This document shows positions 6,348 to 14,087 of a stretch of DNA of 23,818 bases, one piece after another. Under the pieces are notes generated by a model. It was not told the origin of the DNA, ran no database searches, and saw only the letters and a program-made list of their open reading frames with translations. Position numbers and translations under genes: made by a program. The stretch covers positions 1-23,818 of the IMG/VR virus record IMGVR_UViG_3300030519_000313, one strand, 5' to 3'. The stretch is from a virus. How positions within the stretch are numbered: position 1 is the first letter of the stretch; every line of letters starts with the position of its first letter.

Positions 6348-6656
6348 CTATGCCTGTTTCTGGGCAGCGTCGGTGGCGCGATTTTGATGGGCCCTGGCCC
6401 GGAGCCATTTGGTATTGGGAGGCAGGGCAGGGACGGACCTTCGCCGATCTACGAAGGTTGGAGTGGTCGGGACCGCATCAATCCCCATCGCCTCCTCCAT
6501 CCGCTCCATGGACTGGCTGGCGTCAAGGTAGAGGGCCCGAGCTACCCTGGAGAGGATCGGCGTCCCGCATTCCTCCAGGCGCTCGGCCAGAGAGAGAGAG
6601 AGGAGCGTGATCCGCTCGACCGACTTAAATATTTCATCATCCATGCGCGTATCCAC
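6348..6656 (-). CDS. Hypothetical 102-residue protein
   Basis: Begins at GTG 6656 after AAAGGTGGG; an internal ATG at 6644 is possible. The first 60 residues form alpha-helices with an amphipathic pattern (FKSVERITLLSLSLAERLEECG and a second helix with ARALYLDASQSMERMEEAM). The last 40 are basic and proline-rich. No family recognised. It is divergent from the ribbon-helix-helix gene across an AT-rich spacer containing an inverted repeat, the layout of a regulatory pair or of a small toxin-antitoxin-like module, but nothing in the protein proves either. Opposite-strand frames in this stretch look less protein-like. Confidence 0.5.
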   Translation of the reverse strand: MDTRMDDEIFKSVERITLLSLSLAERLEECGTPILSRVARALYLDASQSMERMEEAMGIDAVPTTPTFVDRRRSVPALPPNTKWLRARAHQNRATDAAQKQA

Positions 6657-6697
6657 TTAGCCCACCTTTAACTTTTCAAGAGTCTACACGTTCCAGA

Positions 6698-6721
6698 AAT
6701 AAATAAGGTGCCATATTTATT
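6698..6721. promoter_or_regulatory. Operator-like inverted repeat in a divergent spacer
   Basis: AATAAATA (6698-6705) and TATTTATT (6714-6721) form a perfect 8-bp inverted repeat around an 8-base centre. It lies in the 104-base AT-rich gap between the divergent genes starting at 6656 and 6761. The ribbon-helix-helix protein encoded beside it is an obvious candidate binder (autoregulation is inference). The AT-rich halves could also contain promoter boxes for either direction. Confidence 0.5.
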
Positions 6722-6760
6722 GTGATAGCAAGATCGCCGACGGAATGAGATTCATTATGA

Positions 6761-6961
6761 ATGCCTATTCGCCGACACCCAGGACGCCCCCGCAGAGACG
6801 AGCCGCCGGCCCCCTCCCGAAGGAGGGTTATTCGGATCCCGGTCGACCTAGACGAAGAACTGGCCCAGGAAGCCGAGGCCCGGGGATACAGTTATCAAGC
6901 TGCGATCAGGACGGCAATCGTGATTCTACTTGAGTCATGGCGAAAAGAAAGCGAATCTTAA
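6761..6961 (+). CDS. Ribbon-helix-helix (Arc/CopG-like) DNA-binding protein
   Basis: A 66-residue protein. After a basic N-terminal tail with an AT-hook-like GRPRR (8-12), a short strand RVIRIPVDLD (22-31) is followed by two helices, EELAQEAEARG and YQAAIRTAIVILLESWRKE. This is the strand-helix-helix layout of Arc/CopG/MetJ repressors, which bind operators as dimers of dimers. The ATG at 6761 was chosen so that the strand is complete; the ribosome site is weak (GGAATGAG). The gene ends one base before the stop of the minus-strand late block, so it is convergent with it. Likely a local repressor or an antitoxin-like protein. Confidence 0.7.
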   Translation: MPIRRHPGRPRRDEPPAPSRRRVIRIPVDLDEELAQEAEARGYSYQAAIRTAIVILLESWRKESES

Positions 6962-6962
6962 T

Positions 6963-7148
6963 TCAGGGCCGGGGCATGTTGATTTGCTCCCGTGGGTCGC
7001 GGGTGGCAAAATACGCTGCATAGGCCCGGTCGGACTCGCGCAGGACGACAGAGAGCCGGGCCCGTTTCCGCTCGTCGCTGGTGGGCTCGATCACCTGTCC
7101 TTGCGGCTCTTTCCGGGGTTCCCGGCGGGGCTTGTCCTTGGACTTCAT
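6963..7148 (-). CDS. Hypothetical 61-residue basic protein, last gene of the minus-strand block
   Basis: Starts at ATG 7148, four bases after the upstream stop (7153-7155), suggesting coupled translation. The sequence is highly charged and probably disordered for the first 30 residues (many K, R, E and P), followed by a short helix RARLSVVLRESDRAYAAYF. No recognised family. It is the final gene of the long leftward transcription unit, ending one base from the convergent ribbon-helix-helix gene. Confidence 0.5.
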   Translation of the reverse strand: MKSKDKPRREPRKEPQGQVIEPTSDERKRARLSVVLRESDRAYAAYFATRDPREQINMPRP

Positions 7149-7152
7149 AGAG

Positions 7153-7578
7153 CTATGCCCCAATGTAGGCGGCAAAGTTGATCTGACTGGTGGCGCCCAG
7201 GGCGTTGGTGGCGTCGTTGTTTTGGAACTTGACGGTCACGAACCGGCCATTGGGGCGCACGAAGAAGCTCTGGGCCCCGGTCGCCGGGGCAATGTTGGTG
7301 AAGACGGCCTGGCTCAACCCGGAGGCGCCGGCCTGGCCGAGGACCCGGGCCGGCATGGTGATGTCGTTGGCGATGTCGGTGCCGTAGGCCGTGACGGTGT
7401 TCAGGGCGGTTTCAGGGGCGGCGGGGTCCACCGTGACCTGGACCAGGGTGTAGGCGTCCCAGGTCTCGCCCAGATCGAAGGAGACGGAAGTGGTGGCGCT
7501 GGCAGCGAGGCTGGCGATGGATCCACTCACGCGGCCGTCCTGCCCTCCCTGAAGTCCTCTGCGGCAATTTACGGGCAT
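7153..7578 (-). CDS. Hypothetical protein, candidate virion component
   Basis: A 141-residue protein starting at ATG 7578, two bases after the MuF-like stop. It is rich in A, T, S, V and N, with alternating hydrophobic residues (TTSVSFDLGETWDAYTLVQV, FFVRPNGRFVTVKFQNND) that predict beta strands and a jelly-roll-like sandwich. That composition, and its place after portal and MuF-like genes, suggest a head decoration, fibre or other virion protein. It is far too small for a usual HK97-fold major capsid protein and no known family is recognised. Confidence 0.65.
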   Translation of the reverse strand: MPVNCRRGLQGGQDGRVSGSIASLAASATTSVSFDLGETWDAYTLVQVTVDPAAPETALNTVTAYGTDIANDITMPARVLGQAGASGLSQAVFTNIAPATGAQSFFVRPNGRFVTVKFQNNDATNALGATSQINFAAYIGA

Positions 7579-7580
7579 GG

Positions 7581-8684
7581 TCAACTCGCTTTCTTGACTT
7601 TGTCGGCATAGGCCGAGAGGTGCTTGGCAAACTGGGCGGGGCGGAGAGAGAGGTGGCAGGCACAGTTGGGATGCGCCGGACAGCATGGCCAATACATCTC
7701 GGCCTTGTCCCGCTTGTGCCCGGCCCTCTTGTCCCAGGGATGGGCAGACCTCCCGATGTTGTTCTTGCCCACCCAGACATCGGTGTCGCCATTGCGCTTG
7801 GGATCATCGGCGGCCACGACCTTGAGCTGTTTCTTGGCCTGGGCGAGGCAGTAGGGGCAAGCATTGGGGGCGGCGATCCAGGTTGCAATCCAGCCGTCGT
7901 CGGGGTTCACGCTCGCCAGGGCGCCATTCTGGACGGCCATGGCGGATTCGGTCAGGGCGATCCGGCGCCAGTCCCGGTTGAGCTGGCCGAAGCGTTCCAG
8001 GAGCCGACGCTCCAGCTTCCCCGGGCCCTCCTCGGCCTGTTTGGACGTGACCAGCTCGGTCACCAAGGCATGGCGGGTCGAGGACTGGAGATGGGTGGCG
8101 TATTCCATGCCCCGGGCCTTGGTCCACTCCATGGAAGCGACCTGGGAAGGCTCCACGATGTCCATGGCCTTCATCCAGTCGGGCAGCACTGGAGGCGCCT
8201 TGATGGCTTGGCCGACCTTGAACATCAGGTGCGACCGCATGGCGAGGCCCTGGGCGGCAGCCTCGGCGGATCCGGCGGGGGTCAGGGCGTCAGTGAGCTT
8301 GGTGATGACCTTGGTCCAGCCGTCCATCAGGTGGACCGGATCCTGGCCCGTCTTGAATAGGTCCATCACGCGGCCCCAGCCGGAGACGTTGGCGTTGAGC
8401 GGCATGAACCCGGCCTTGACCAGGAGGCGGGGCTGGACGTTCCGGCCCAGGACACCAGAAAGCATTCCCACCAGGAACTTCTGGCCCCAGCCATAGAAGG
8501 CCATTTCGATGGCGTTGATGGCCGGGTCGGGGTGCGGGCCCCAGAACGGACGCTCGGCTTCGGTCTGCTTTCCGGTGGGCGGGCCTGGCTCCCGGCGGCG
8601 GGTGATCGCCTTCAGGATGGGGCGGCCGATGCGCGGGTCCGGGCTATGGCCGAAACGGGGGTCCAGATCGGGGGCGGGGATCAT
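7581..8684 (-). CDS. MuF-like minor head / head morphogenesis protein
   Basis: A 367-residue protein of the phage Mu gpF-like (SPP1 gp7-like) family, which acts with the portal during procapsid assembly. The signature lies in the C-terminal half: RRIALTESAMAVQNGA (240-255), then WIAAPNACPYC (269-279), HPWDKR and HPNCACHLSL (338-347). C276, C279, C341 and C343 could form a zinc site. The N-terminal 200 residues are divergent and mainly helical. Its start overlaps the portal stop by four bases. The portal-MuF adjacency is the standard order in many siphoviruses and supports the call. Confidence 0.85.
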   Translation of the reverse strand: MIPAPDLDPRFGHSPDPRIGRPILKAITRRREPGPPTGKQTEAERPFWGPHPDPAINAIEMAFYGWGQKFLVGMLSGVLGRNVQPRLLVKAGFMPLNANVSGWGRVMDLFKTGQDPVHLMDGWTKVITKLTDALTPAGSAEAAAQGLAMRSHLMFKVGQAIKAPPVLPDWMKAMDIVEPSQVASMEWTKARGMEYATHLQSSTRHALVTELVTSKQAEEGPGKLERRLLERFGQLNRDWRRIALTESAMAVQNGALASVNPDDGWIATWIAAPNACPYCLAQAKKQLKVVAADDPKRNGDTDVWVGKNNIGRSAHPWDKRAGHKRDKAEMYWPCCPAHPNCACHLSLRPAQFAKHLSAYADKVKKAS

Positions 8685-10543
8685 TCATCCTCCGATGTCC
8701 CGCTCAAGGCGTGAAGCCGATCCGAAACCTCTCCGCCGAAGCCTCCAGGAGGGCCCGCAGGAGCGTCCGGGTCGCCTTCGCCGCCATTCTCTCCACCATC
8801 GCCGCCGTCTTCACCTTCGGGGCCACCTTCGGGCTGCTGGGCGGCCTGGGGGTTGAGTGCATTCTGGACGGCCGCCTGCATGGACGGATTGAGCGGGGTG
8901 ATGCCCACCTGGGGGTTCGGGAATTCGGGCAGCCCACCCCAGCACTTCCGGGCCTCGTCATAGGTCAGGATGGCCTGATACCGAGAGAATTCGGCAGCGA
9001 GGACGCCAGGGTCGGCCGGCAGGGCGCCGATGGACGGAACCGGATGAGGACTCATGCCCAGGGATGCCCGATGCTCGTCAATCGTGGACATCCGGGCCCG
9101 CTCCGCCGCCTTCCACTTCTCATCCTCGGCCACCAGGCCGGTGAAGTTGAAGCGGACCCACGGCGCGAACCGGGACACGATGTCGGTGCCCACATACCCA
9201 GCAATGTCACCCAGGAAGGGACGGAGGCCCTTGTCTTTGGCGGCGGCCAGGCGCTCGGAGGTGTCGTCCCCGGACATGCTGGACTTCTCGTCGGAGTAGC
9301 CCGACAGGCCAATTTCCACGGGGTCGATGCCGTAGATGGCACAGGCGATGGCCGTCTGGAGGGAGATCCATTTGGCGAAGGCCATTTCGGAGAACGGGGT
9401 TCCGGTCTGGACGAAGTTGGCGGCCCCTTGCTGGCCCCGGCTCATCATGACCGGCATCCCGAAGTTGTTCCCAGCGCCCCGGATCTTGGCTTGCCACATG
9501 GCGTTGAAGGCTTGCATCTGGGTCTGGTCGTAGTTCCCGCTCATCACCAGGATGCCTCTAGGGATGGCGTTGTTGTCGATGCCTTCGCGGGTGTAGGCCA
9601 CGGCCTGAAGGAAGTTGGAAATGGTCTCGATGCAGCTCTCCATTTCAGAGAGCCCGTAGCCGCACCACTCCAGGTCCGTCTGGGGGTTGCGCTGGAAGAT
9701 GCTGGCCTGTTCCGGGGTGAATTCGATGATCTGACCCGGCTGGGTTTCCTGGATCAGGAAGGAATCGGGGATGTTGCCGGCCGAGTCCGCGTCCTGGTTG
9801 CGAAAGTAGAAGGTCGAGCTGTCCCGCATGAAGAACGAGTCCAGCCCCCGCGACCCGCGAAGGGGGACCAGCTCGGTCGCGCAATGATCGAAGGTCAGGC
9901 CGTCGTTGGTCAGCTTGCGGAGGTAGATCGGGAGGCCCTCCCGCTTGAGCTTCCGGCGTTCCAGGGCGTCGAATTCGCGGCCACCGCAGACCAGGAACTG
10001 GGTCAACCAGCTCATGTAGGCCCGGTGATCATCGCCCAGCTCGGCGTTGGGATCGGCGGCCGATAGGCGCCAGCCCACCGCGTCGTCCTTCATGCTTGGG
10101 TTGGAGAAGGCCATCACCTGGCGGGTTCGGGTCCGATGGATGGCCTGGATGACCTCGATCCGCTTGGCAAGCTGTTTGAGGGCGACGAAGGGGAGGCCCG
10201 GCTTGGGGATGTAGACGCCACCGGAGCCGCCGCCGTAGGAATTCAGGAACGGGGTGACCCGGGCCTTGGGGTCATCGCTGCCCGGGGTCGTGGTCTGGAG
10301 AGCCTTGGCCACCATGCGGCTGGCCACCTTCTCGGCTTGCTGGAGCTGGACCCACTGGGAAACCATCCCGATCAAGTCGGGGTGCGGGTTCTCGTTTCCA
10401 TATGCTTTCTGGACCTCGCGGCCGGCGTCCTGTTGTTCGTCCAGGGGAGCCATGGGGTCATTCGCCACGGATGCGGCTTGGCCCAGGTGCGAGAAGGCGC
10501 CACCGTTGATTGCTGAGAAGGAGAATCCAGAGGTGTCGCTCAC
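8681..10543 (-). CDS. Phage portal protein
   Basis: A 620-residue protein in the portal position, directly after the large terminase and before the MuF-like gene. The portal is the dodecameric ring at one capsid vertex through which DNA is packaged. Recognisable portal-like features are a helical N-terminal region, a central segment with GLSEMESCIETISNFLQ and NNAIPRGILVMSG, then FAKWISLQTAIACAIYGIDPVEIGL, where phage portals typically carry a conserved helix. Residues after about 565 form a low-complexity G/E/D/P tail, unusual in composition and probably disordered. The length is at the upper end for siphovirus portals. It overlaps the terminase stop by four bases. Assignment rests on both context and pattern. 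Confidence 0.85.
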   Translation of the reverse strand: MSDTSGFSFSAINGGAFSHLGQAASVANDPMAPLDEQQDAGREVQKAYGNENPHPDLIGMVSQWVQLQQAEKVASRMVAKALQTTTPGSDDPKARVTPFLNSYGGGSGGVYIPKPGLPFVALKQLAKRIEVIQAIHRTRTRQVMAFSNPSMKDDAVGWRLSAADPNAELGDDHRAYMSWLTQFLVCGGREFDALERRKLKREGLPIYLRKLTNDGLTFDHCATELVPLRGSRGLDSFFMRDSSTFYFRNQDADSAGNIPDSFLIQETQPGQIIEFTPEQASIFQRNPQTDLEWCGYGLSEMESCIETISNFLQAVAYTREGIDNNAIPRGILVMSGNYDQTQMQAFNAMWQAKIRGAGNNFGMPVMMSRGQQGAANFVQTGTPFSEMAFAKWISLQTAIACAIYGIDPVEIGLSGYSDEKSSMSGDDTSERLAAAKDKGLRPFLGDIAGYVGTDIVSRFAPWVRFNFTGLVAEDEKWKAAERARMSTIDEHRASLGMSPHPVPSIGALPADPGVLAAEFSRYQAILTYDEARKCWGGLPEFPNPQVGITPLNPSMQAAVQNALNPQAAQQPEGGPEGEDGGDGGENGGEGDPDAPAGPPGGFGGEVSDRLHALSGTSEDE

Positions 10544-12504
10544 CAGACAACCTCACCAGAGATGGGCGGAATCTCGGTGACGCCCTCGGCTATTTCGCGG
10601 GGGTAATACATGGCGCAAGCTGGGTCGGCGCCCCGACAGGTGAAGTTGTTGGAGGCGCATTTACCTTCCGCAGGGCTGGCTAGCGGGTAGGAGGTGCAGG
10701 ACTCGCAACGGTTGGCGCGGAGGGCGGCCCGCTGGGAGGTGATTTCATCCCAGATACCGGAGGGTTGGATTGGAGTGGTCGGGTCCACGGCCGACGGCGG
10801 CGTGACAGCGGCGGGGGCAGCCCCGACGGGCCCGACCGGGAACCCAGCAGCATCGGCGCCAGCCATGGGCGGACAGCCCCAGGCGTTGCGTCCCATGGTG
10901 CAGAGGTAGGCGCCGATGGCCATGCTGATCACCCGGTCGTCGTGGCAGTTCGGCAGGGCTTCCGGCTTGCCCGTGGGCCCGCGCTGGAAGGTGCTGCACT
11001 CCCGCCAGAAGTTGGGATCCAGGCAGATGAGAGCCTTGGAGCGAATGGCCGTGTCCAGGGCGTCCACGATCATGGGGCGCGTCTTGGCGTCGGTCGGGAA
11101 GCCAGCCCGAAGGAACGAGATGGTGCCCCCCTGGTCATATTCCAGGTGCCGGTAGACCTGGGGATACTGGCTGGTCTCCAGGGTGTTGATGGTGGAGTGG
11201 CCGTGGTTGTTGCGTTCCACCGCGATGCAGGCCCAGTTGAAAAGGCGCCCAGCACCCATGAGAAGGCGCCCGAATTCGATGGGGGTGATGCGGCCGTGGA
11301 TCACACCTACGGCCCGGAGGTCCCGGACCCGGATGATCCAGCCGCAACAGAAGTCGGCCCCGCCCCGCTCGGGATCAGTGACATCGGTCACTCCGGCGTC
11401 CTTGCCTTCGGCGACATCGCAGGAGATCAGGTACTGCTCCCCGGGAATCGGGTTCTCCCAAAGGAACACATGGGCCCGGGGCGACTGGGGCGCCGGCAGC
11501 TTGCGGGCGGACTCCATCATGGCGTTGACGATCTTGGCGTCGAACATCGGGCGGCCGGTGGACAGGAAGGCGCCCAGGAGGGATTCCGGGTATTCCTGGG
11601 CGAACAGGTCGCCCAGATCCTGGCGTTTCTTGCGCCTCCATGCGATTTGTTCCAGGGTCAGACGCTCACGGACCATCAGCTCCACTTCCTCGGCGTCTGG
11701 GGTCTCCCCGACGGGCCAGGGGGCCTTGTATTCGGGGTGGCGGAACCAGGGGTAGTAGACGACGTCGAAGGGAGAATTCCCGGCCAGGGCCTTCATGACG
11801 AGGTGGTAGTAGTCATTCTGGCCGTTGGCCGTGGTCTCCAGCAGGATGTTCCCATCGGCGCCGACGCCCTGGACGTAGCTGGCCATGAAGCTGGGGAAGT
11901 TGCGGTAGAAGGCCGCTTCCGACGCATGTAGGTTGTGGATCACGCCGCCGCGCCAGGGGTGCCCGGCCTCGGTGTCGATGATGAATTTGCTGGGCGGGAA
12001 GACGGCCTGGTCCCCGGGGAAGACAATTTCAAACTCGTATTTCGTGTCGGACTTGAGCTTGAGGGCAGCCTTCAGGGTGGGCGGCAGATGCTCAAAGAAT
12101 AGGCGATAGGTCTCCAGTAGGATTTCGGAGATGCCCTTGTCGTGGGACAGGACGACCGTCACGCGGCCCGGGTTCTTGATCCCGTCCATGAAGTAGAGGG
12201 CCGCGATGAACGTCGAAAAGCCGAGCTGCCGGGGTTTGACGATGGCGTCCCGGATGCCCCGGAACCGGTCTAGGCCCTTCACGGGGGCATGGCGGCGGCG
12301 GAGCGTCCGAAGGTAGTCATGCTGGATCGGGTTGACCGCGAAGGGGAGCAGGGGGCCACCTTCCTTGGTCCTGATCTTGAGGGCAGCCGCCGAGAACAGG
12401 TCCAGCCGCCCGCCCAGATGGTTCAGCTTGGCCTCCCGTGGCATGTCGGCGATGGGCGCCAGGATGGCGCGGGCGCGGGCTTCCTGTTCTTCGAGTAGGC
12501 TCAT
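10540..12504 (-). CDS. terL: Terminase large subunit with cysteine-rich C-terminal extension
   Basis: The ATP-driven packaging motor and headful or site-specific nuclease. In the N-terminal ATPase, a Walker A variant VKPRQLGFST is at 89-98, the Walker B/catalytic stretch HASEAAF at 193-199 and the coupling motif TTANG at 224-228. The RNase H-like nuclease shows D363 in ISCDVAEGKD, E430 in AVERNNHG and D522/D523 in HDDRVISMAIG. The protein (654 residues) is longer than usual. After about 540 comes a proline/alanine linker, then a cysteine cluster at C600, C603, C616, C623 and C630 that looks like a small metal-binding module. The start touches the upstream stop (TAATG). Function is secure; the role of the tail is unknown. 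Confidence 0.93.
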   Translation of the reverse strand: MSLLEEQEARARAILAPIADMPREAKLNHLGGRLDLFSAAALKIRTKEGGPLLPFAVNPIQHDYLRTLRRRHAPVKGLDRFRGIRDAIVKPRQLGFSTFIAALYFMDGIKNPGRVTVVLSHDKGISEILLETYRLFFEHLPPTLKAALKLKSDTKYEFEIVFPGDQAVFPPSKFIIDTEAGHPWRGGVIHNLHASEAAFYRNFPSFMASYVQGVGADGNILLETTANGQNDYYHLVMKALAGNSPFDVVYYPWFRHPEYKAPWPVGETPDAEEVELMVRERLTLEQIAWRRKKRQDLGDLFAQEYPESLLGAFLSTGRPMFDAKIVNAMMESARKLPAPQSPRAHVFLWENPIPGEQYLISCDVAEGKDAGVTDVTDPERGGADFCCGWIIRVRDLRAVGVIHGRITPIEFGRLLMGAGRLFNWACIAVERNNHGHSTINTLETSQYPQVYRHLEYDQGGTISFLRAGFPTDAKTRPMIVDALDTAIRSKALICLDPNFWRECSTFQRGPTGKPEALPNCHDDRVISMAIGAYLCTMGRNAWGCPPMAGADAAGFPVGPVGAAPAAVTPPSAVDPTTPIQPSGIWDEITSQRAALRANRCESCTSYPLASPAEGKCASNNFTCRGADPACAMYYPREIAEGVTEIPPISGEVVW

Positions 12505-12755
12505 TAGGCTTCCTTGGTCCAGAATTCGATGGACCCGTCGGCGCTCGGGATCCCGTATTGAGTGCGGCCCTGGTTATCGAGCCGTTCATAGACCACCAGG
12601 GGCTCGGCCTCGATCTTGTCCCTGAACAGGTGGATGTTGGAGCGGAGGGCCTTGAACCAACTATCGAAGTTGGCGAGTGTCTCCCGCATGGCGACCTTTC
12701 GATGGGCTTTGGCGCGGGCCAGCCGCTGGACCTGAGCTTTCGGGAGGTGGTTCAT
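12504..12755 (-). CDS. Hypothetical protein upstream of the large terminase
   Basis: An 83-residue protein with a basic helical first half (KAQVQRLARAKAHRKVAMRETLANFDSWF) and a more polar beta-like second half (EPLVVYERLDNQGRTQYGIP). Start and stop each overlap neighbouring genes (ATGA upstream, TAATG downstream), so it belongs to the same polycistron as the terminase. Its size and position could suit a small terminase, but the pattern is not convincing and a better candidate lies at 16787-17494. Function unknown. Confidence 0.65.
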   Translation of the reverse strand: MNHLPKAQVQRLARAKAHRKVAMRETLANFDSWFKALRSNIHLFRDKIEAEPLVVYERLDNQGRTQYGIPSADGSIEFWTKEA

Positions 12756-12949
12756 GACTTCACTTCTCTTTTCTCGTTGAATTTTTCAAGGAGGGATTGC
12801 TGGAGAGTGTGAAGGCGCTCCAGGTGGCAATACCTCAAGTCCCTGGGCTGGACGGCGCCCACGATGGTCTCCAGAGCCGTCATGGCGAGGTTCCAGTCCA
12901 GGGTGACCTCGGCCTGGATGGGCAGGATGGCGCGGTGTTCGGACATCAT
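12752..12949 (-). CDS. Hypothetical 65-residue protein
   Basis: Starts at the first of two tandem ATG codons (12949), overlapping the upstream stop in an ATGA. The protein is helical, with a probable helix EVTLDWNLAMTALETIVGAV, the motif LRYCHLERLHTLQQSLLEKF and a charged end. No family recognised. The longer open frame to 13294 is a shadow of the upstream gene and is not used. Its stop overlaps the next start by four bases. Confidence 0.6.
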   Translation of the reverse strand: MMSEHRAILPIQAEVTLDWNLAMTALETIVGAVQPRDLRYCHLERLHTLQQSLLEKFNEKREVKS

Positions 12950-13431
12950 TCCGATGCCCTCCGAAGCTCCAGCTCCAGGCTGGCCAGGAGGTTCCAGGTC
13001 GCTTGGGCCAGGTGGAGACAGCCCGTGTCCTTGTCCCGGGTCTCCCCGCTCCCCAGGGCCAGGAGGTGACGCATTGCGGCATTCATATATCGGGTCTCTC
13101 CGTCGGCGACCGCCTTCCATCCGTTGGGGGAATATTTCCGGGCCCCGATAGTGGAGACGTTGGCGACCTCGGCCAGGGCCATGGCGAAGCCGGAGACACA
13201 GAGCCAGGGCAGCGGTTTCCCGGCGTCCAACTTGGCGCCCGGCTCGTGCTGGCCGATGCCGTTGGGGTCCACGTCCAGGAGGCCGGTGAAGCACGGGGCT
13301 GGGTCCGTCTTGCCACCGATGTCGGCGGGGGCATCGGTGAAGCCGTCCAGGAAGGCCCTCATCTCAACGGGAGGAACCCCAACGAGCAGGGACTTCCATG
13401 AACCGGGCAGAGTGGGCGGAAGAATGGTCAT
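12946..13431 (-). CDS. dATP/dGTP diphosphohydrolase-like protein (DUF5664 type)
   Basis: A 161-residue protein. The conserved stretch begins PGAKLDAGKP and continues with VANVSTIGARKYSPNGWKAV, RYMNAAMRHLLAL and a helix with LHLAQATWNLLASLELELR. This is the pattern I recall for a phage family annotated as dATP/dGTP diphosphohydrolase N-terminal domain, related to MazG-type all-alpha pyrophosphatases, which hydrolyse (d)NTPs to (d)NMPs and pyrophosphate. Residues such as E in LAEVANV and the D/H pairs in MRHLLA and DTGCLHLAQ may bind metal. In some phages such enzymes help make modified or base-substituted DNA, but no adenylosuccinate synthetase-like partner is visible here. The first 70 residues are family-atypical and perhaps linker. 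Substrate is inference. Confidence 0.75.
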   Translation of the reverse strand: MTILPPTLPGSWKSLLVGVPPVEMRAFLDGFTDAPADIGGKTDPAPCFTGLLDVDPNGIGQHEPGAKLDAGKPLPWLCVSGFAMALAEVANVSTIGARKYSPNGWKAVADGETRYMNAAMRHLLALGSGETRDKDTGCLHLAQATWNLLASLELELRRASE

Positions 13432-13787
13432 GGCTTGGGCTCCTGGAATACCAGACGGCGCATGTCGTTGAGGTGGGCCTGGACGGCAGTCATCTGGCCG
13501 GCGCTACCGGAGCCCTCGGAGGGGCGGAGGCCGCACTCCCAGAGCTGGTCCATGAGTTGCTGGCCTATGTCGGAGCCCATGGTCATCAGGGGCGGAAAAT
13601 CGGCGCCTTCGTCCTGAGTGGTCAGAATGAGGTTGGTGGCCACCGTGACCTTGGCCCCATCCACCACGGCCAGCCGGAGGTCGATGTCGTTATGGAATCG
13701 CCATGGGGTTCGGGTGGCTCGGACCAAAAGCTTACCCGGGATCATCTGGTCCCCGATGCGGGCGAAGTTGAATGTGGGCTCACTCAT
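13428..13787 (-). CDS. Phage protein of unknown function
   Basis: A 119-residue protein starting at ATG 13787 in an ATGA overlap with the upstream stop. The C-terminal half, LMDQLWECGLRPSEGSGSAGQMTAVQAHLNDMRRLVF, closely resembles a conserved segment I recall from many phage early genes (LMD-LW-CG-RPSEG-GSAG and a final QAHL-DMR helix). Those proteins have no known activity. The N-terminal half is beta-rich. The longer open frame to 13868 is not used because it reads as arginine/glycine shadow sequence. Confidence 0.7.
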   Translation of the reverse strand: MSEPTFNFARIGDQMIPGKLLVRATRTPWRFHNDIDLRLAVVDGAKVTVATNLILTTQDEGADFPPLMTMGSDIGQQLMDQLWECGLRPSEGSGSAGQMTAVQAHLNDMRRLVFQEPKP

Positions 13788-14020
13788 CGGTGGGCCTCCA
13801 GGATGGCGTCCGCCGCGAGGACGGCCCGCATCATGCGGCCGAAGGTGATGCTTTCCGCGTCCTTCCACTTGCTCAGGTCCAGGGCCAGGGCCCGAACCTC
13901 GCCCAGAAGCTTTGGACGGGCGAGCTCGGGGGCGCCGGGTTCATCCTTTAGGGCGATCCGGTAGAGAGTCTGGAGGACATGGGCCGGGGATGTGCTGGTG
14001 GGCTCCCCGATGCAATCCAT
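13784..14020 (-). CDS. Hypothetical 78-residue helical protein
   Basis: ATG at 14020; no strong ribosome site is visible, with only a CCCTC-rich leader. The protein is mostly helical (AHVLQTLYRIALKD, KLLGEVRALALDLSKWKDAESITFGRMMRAVLAADAILEA). No family recognised. It overlaps the next gene by four bases. A 67-base gap separates it from the upstream gene and may contain a weak internal promoter, since it is AT-richer than its surroundings, but I could not define boxes. Confidence 0.55.
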   Translation of the reverse strand: MDCIGEPTSTSPAHVLQTLYRIALKDEPGAPELARPKLLGEVRALALDLSKWKDAESITFGRMMRAVLAADAILEAHR

Positions 14021-14087
14021 GAGGGGGATGGTGAACAGAACCCGAACGTCATTATTTGACTGTTGGGGGAGGAATTCGACGCGTATC

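Noticed and set aside
8711-10066. Plus-strand frame of 451 codons opposite the portal gene
   Set aside because: Rich in G, H, V and E in a repetitive shadow pattern, with no motifs; the minus-strand gene fits portal context.
10765-11931. Plus-strand frame of 388 codons opposite the large terminase
   Set aside because: The terminase has clear ATPase and nuclease motifs in the other strand.
12946-13431. Claim that the phage has 2-aminoadenine (Z) DNA
   Set aside because: A single diphosphohydrolase-like gene is not enough; the required synthetase is not seen in the window.
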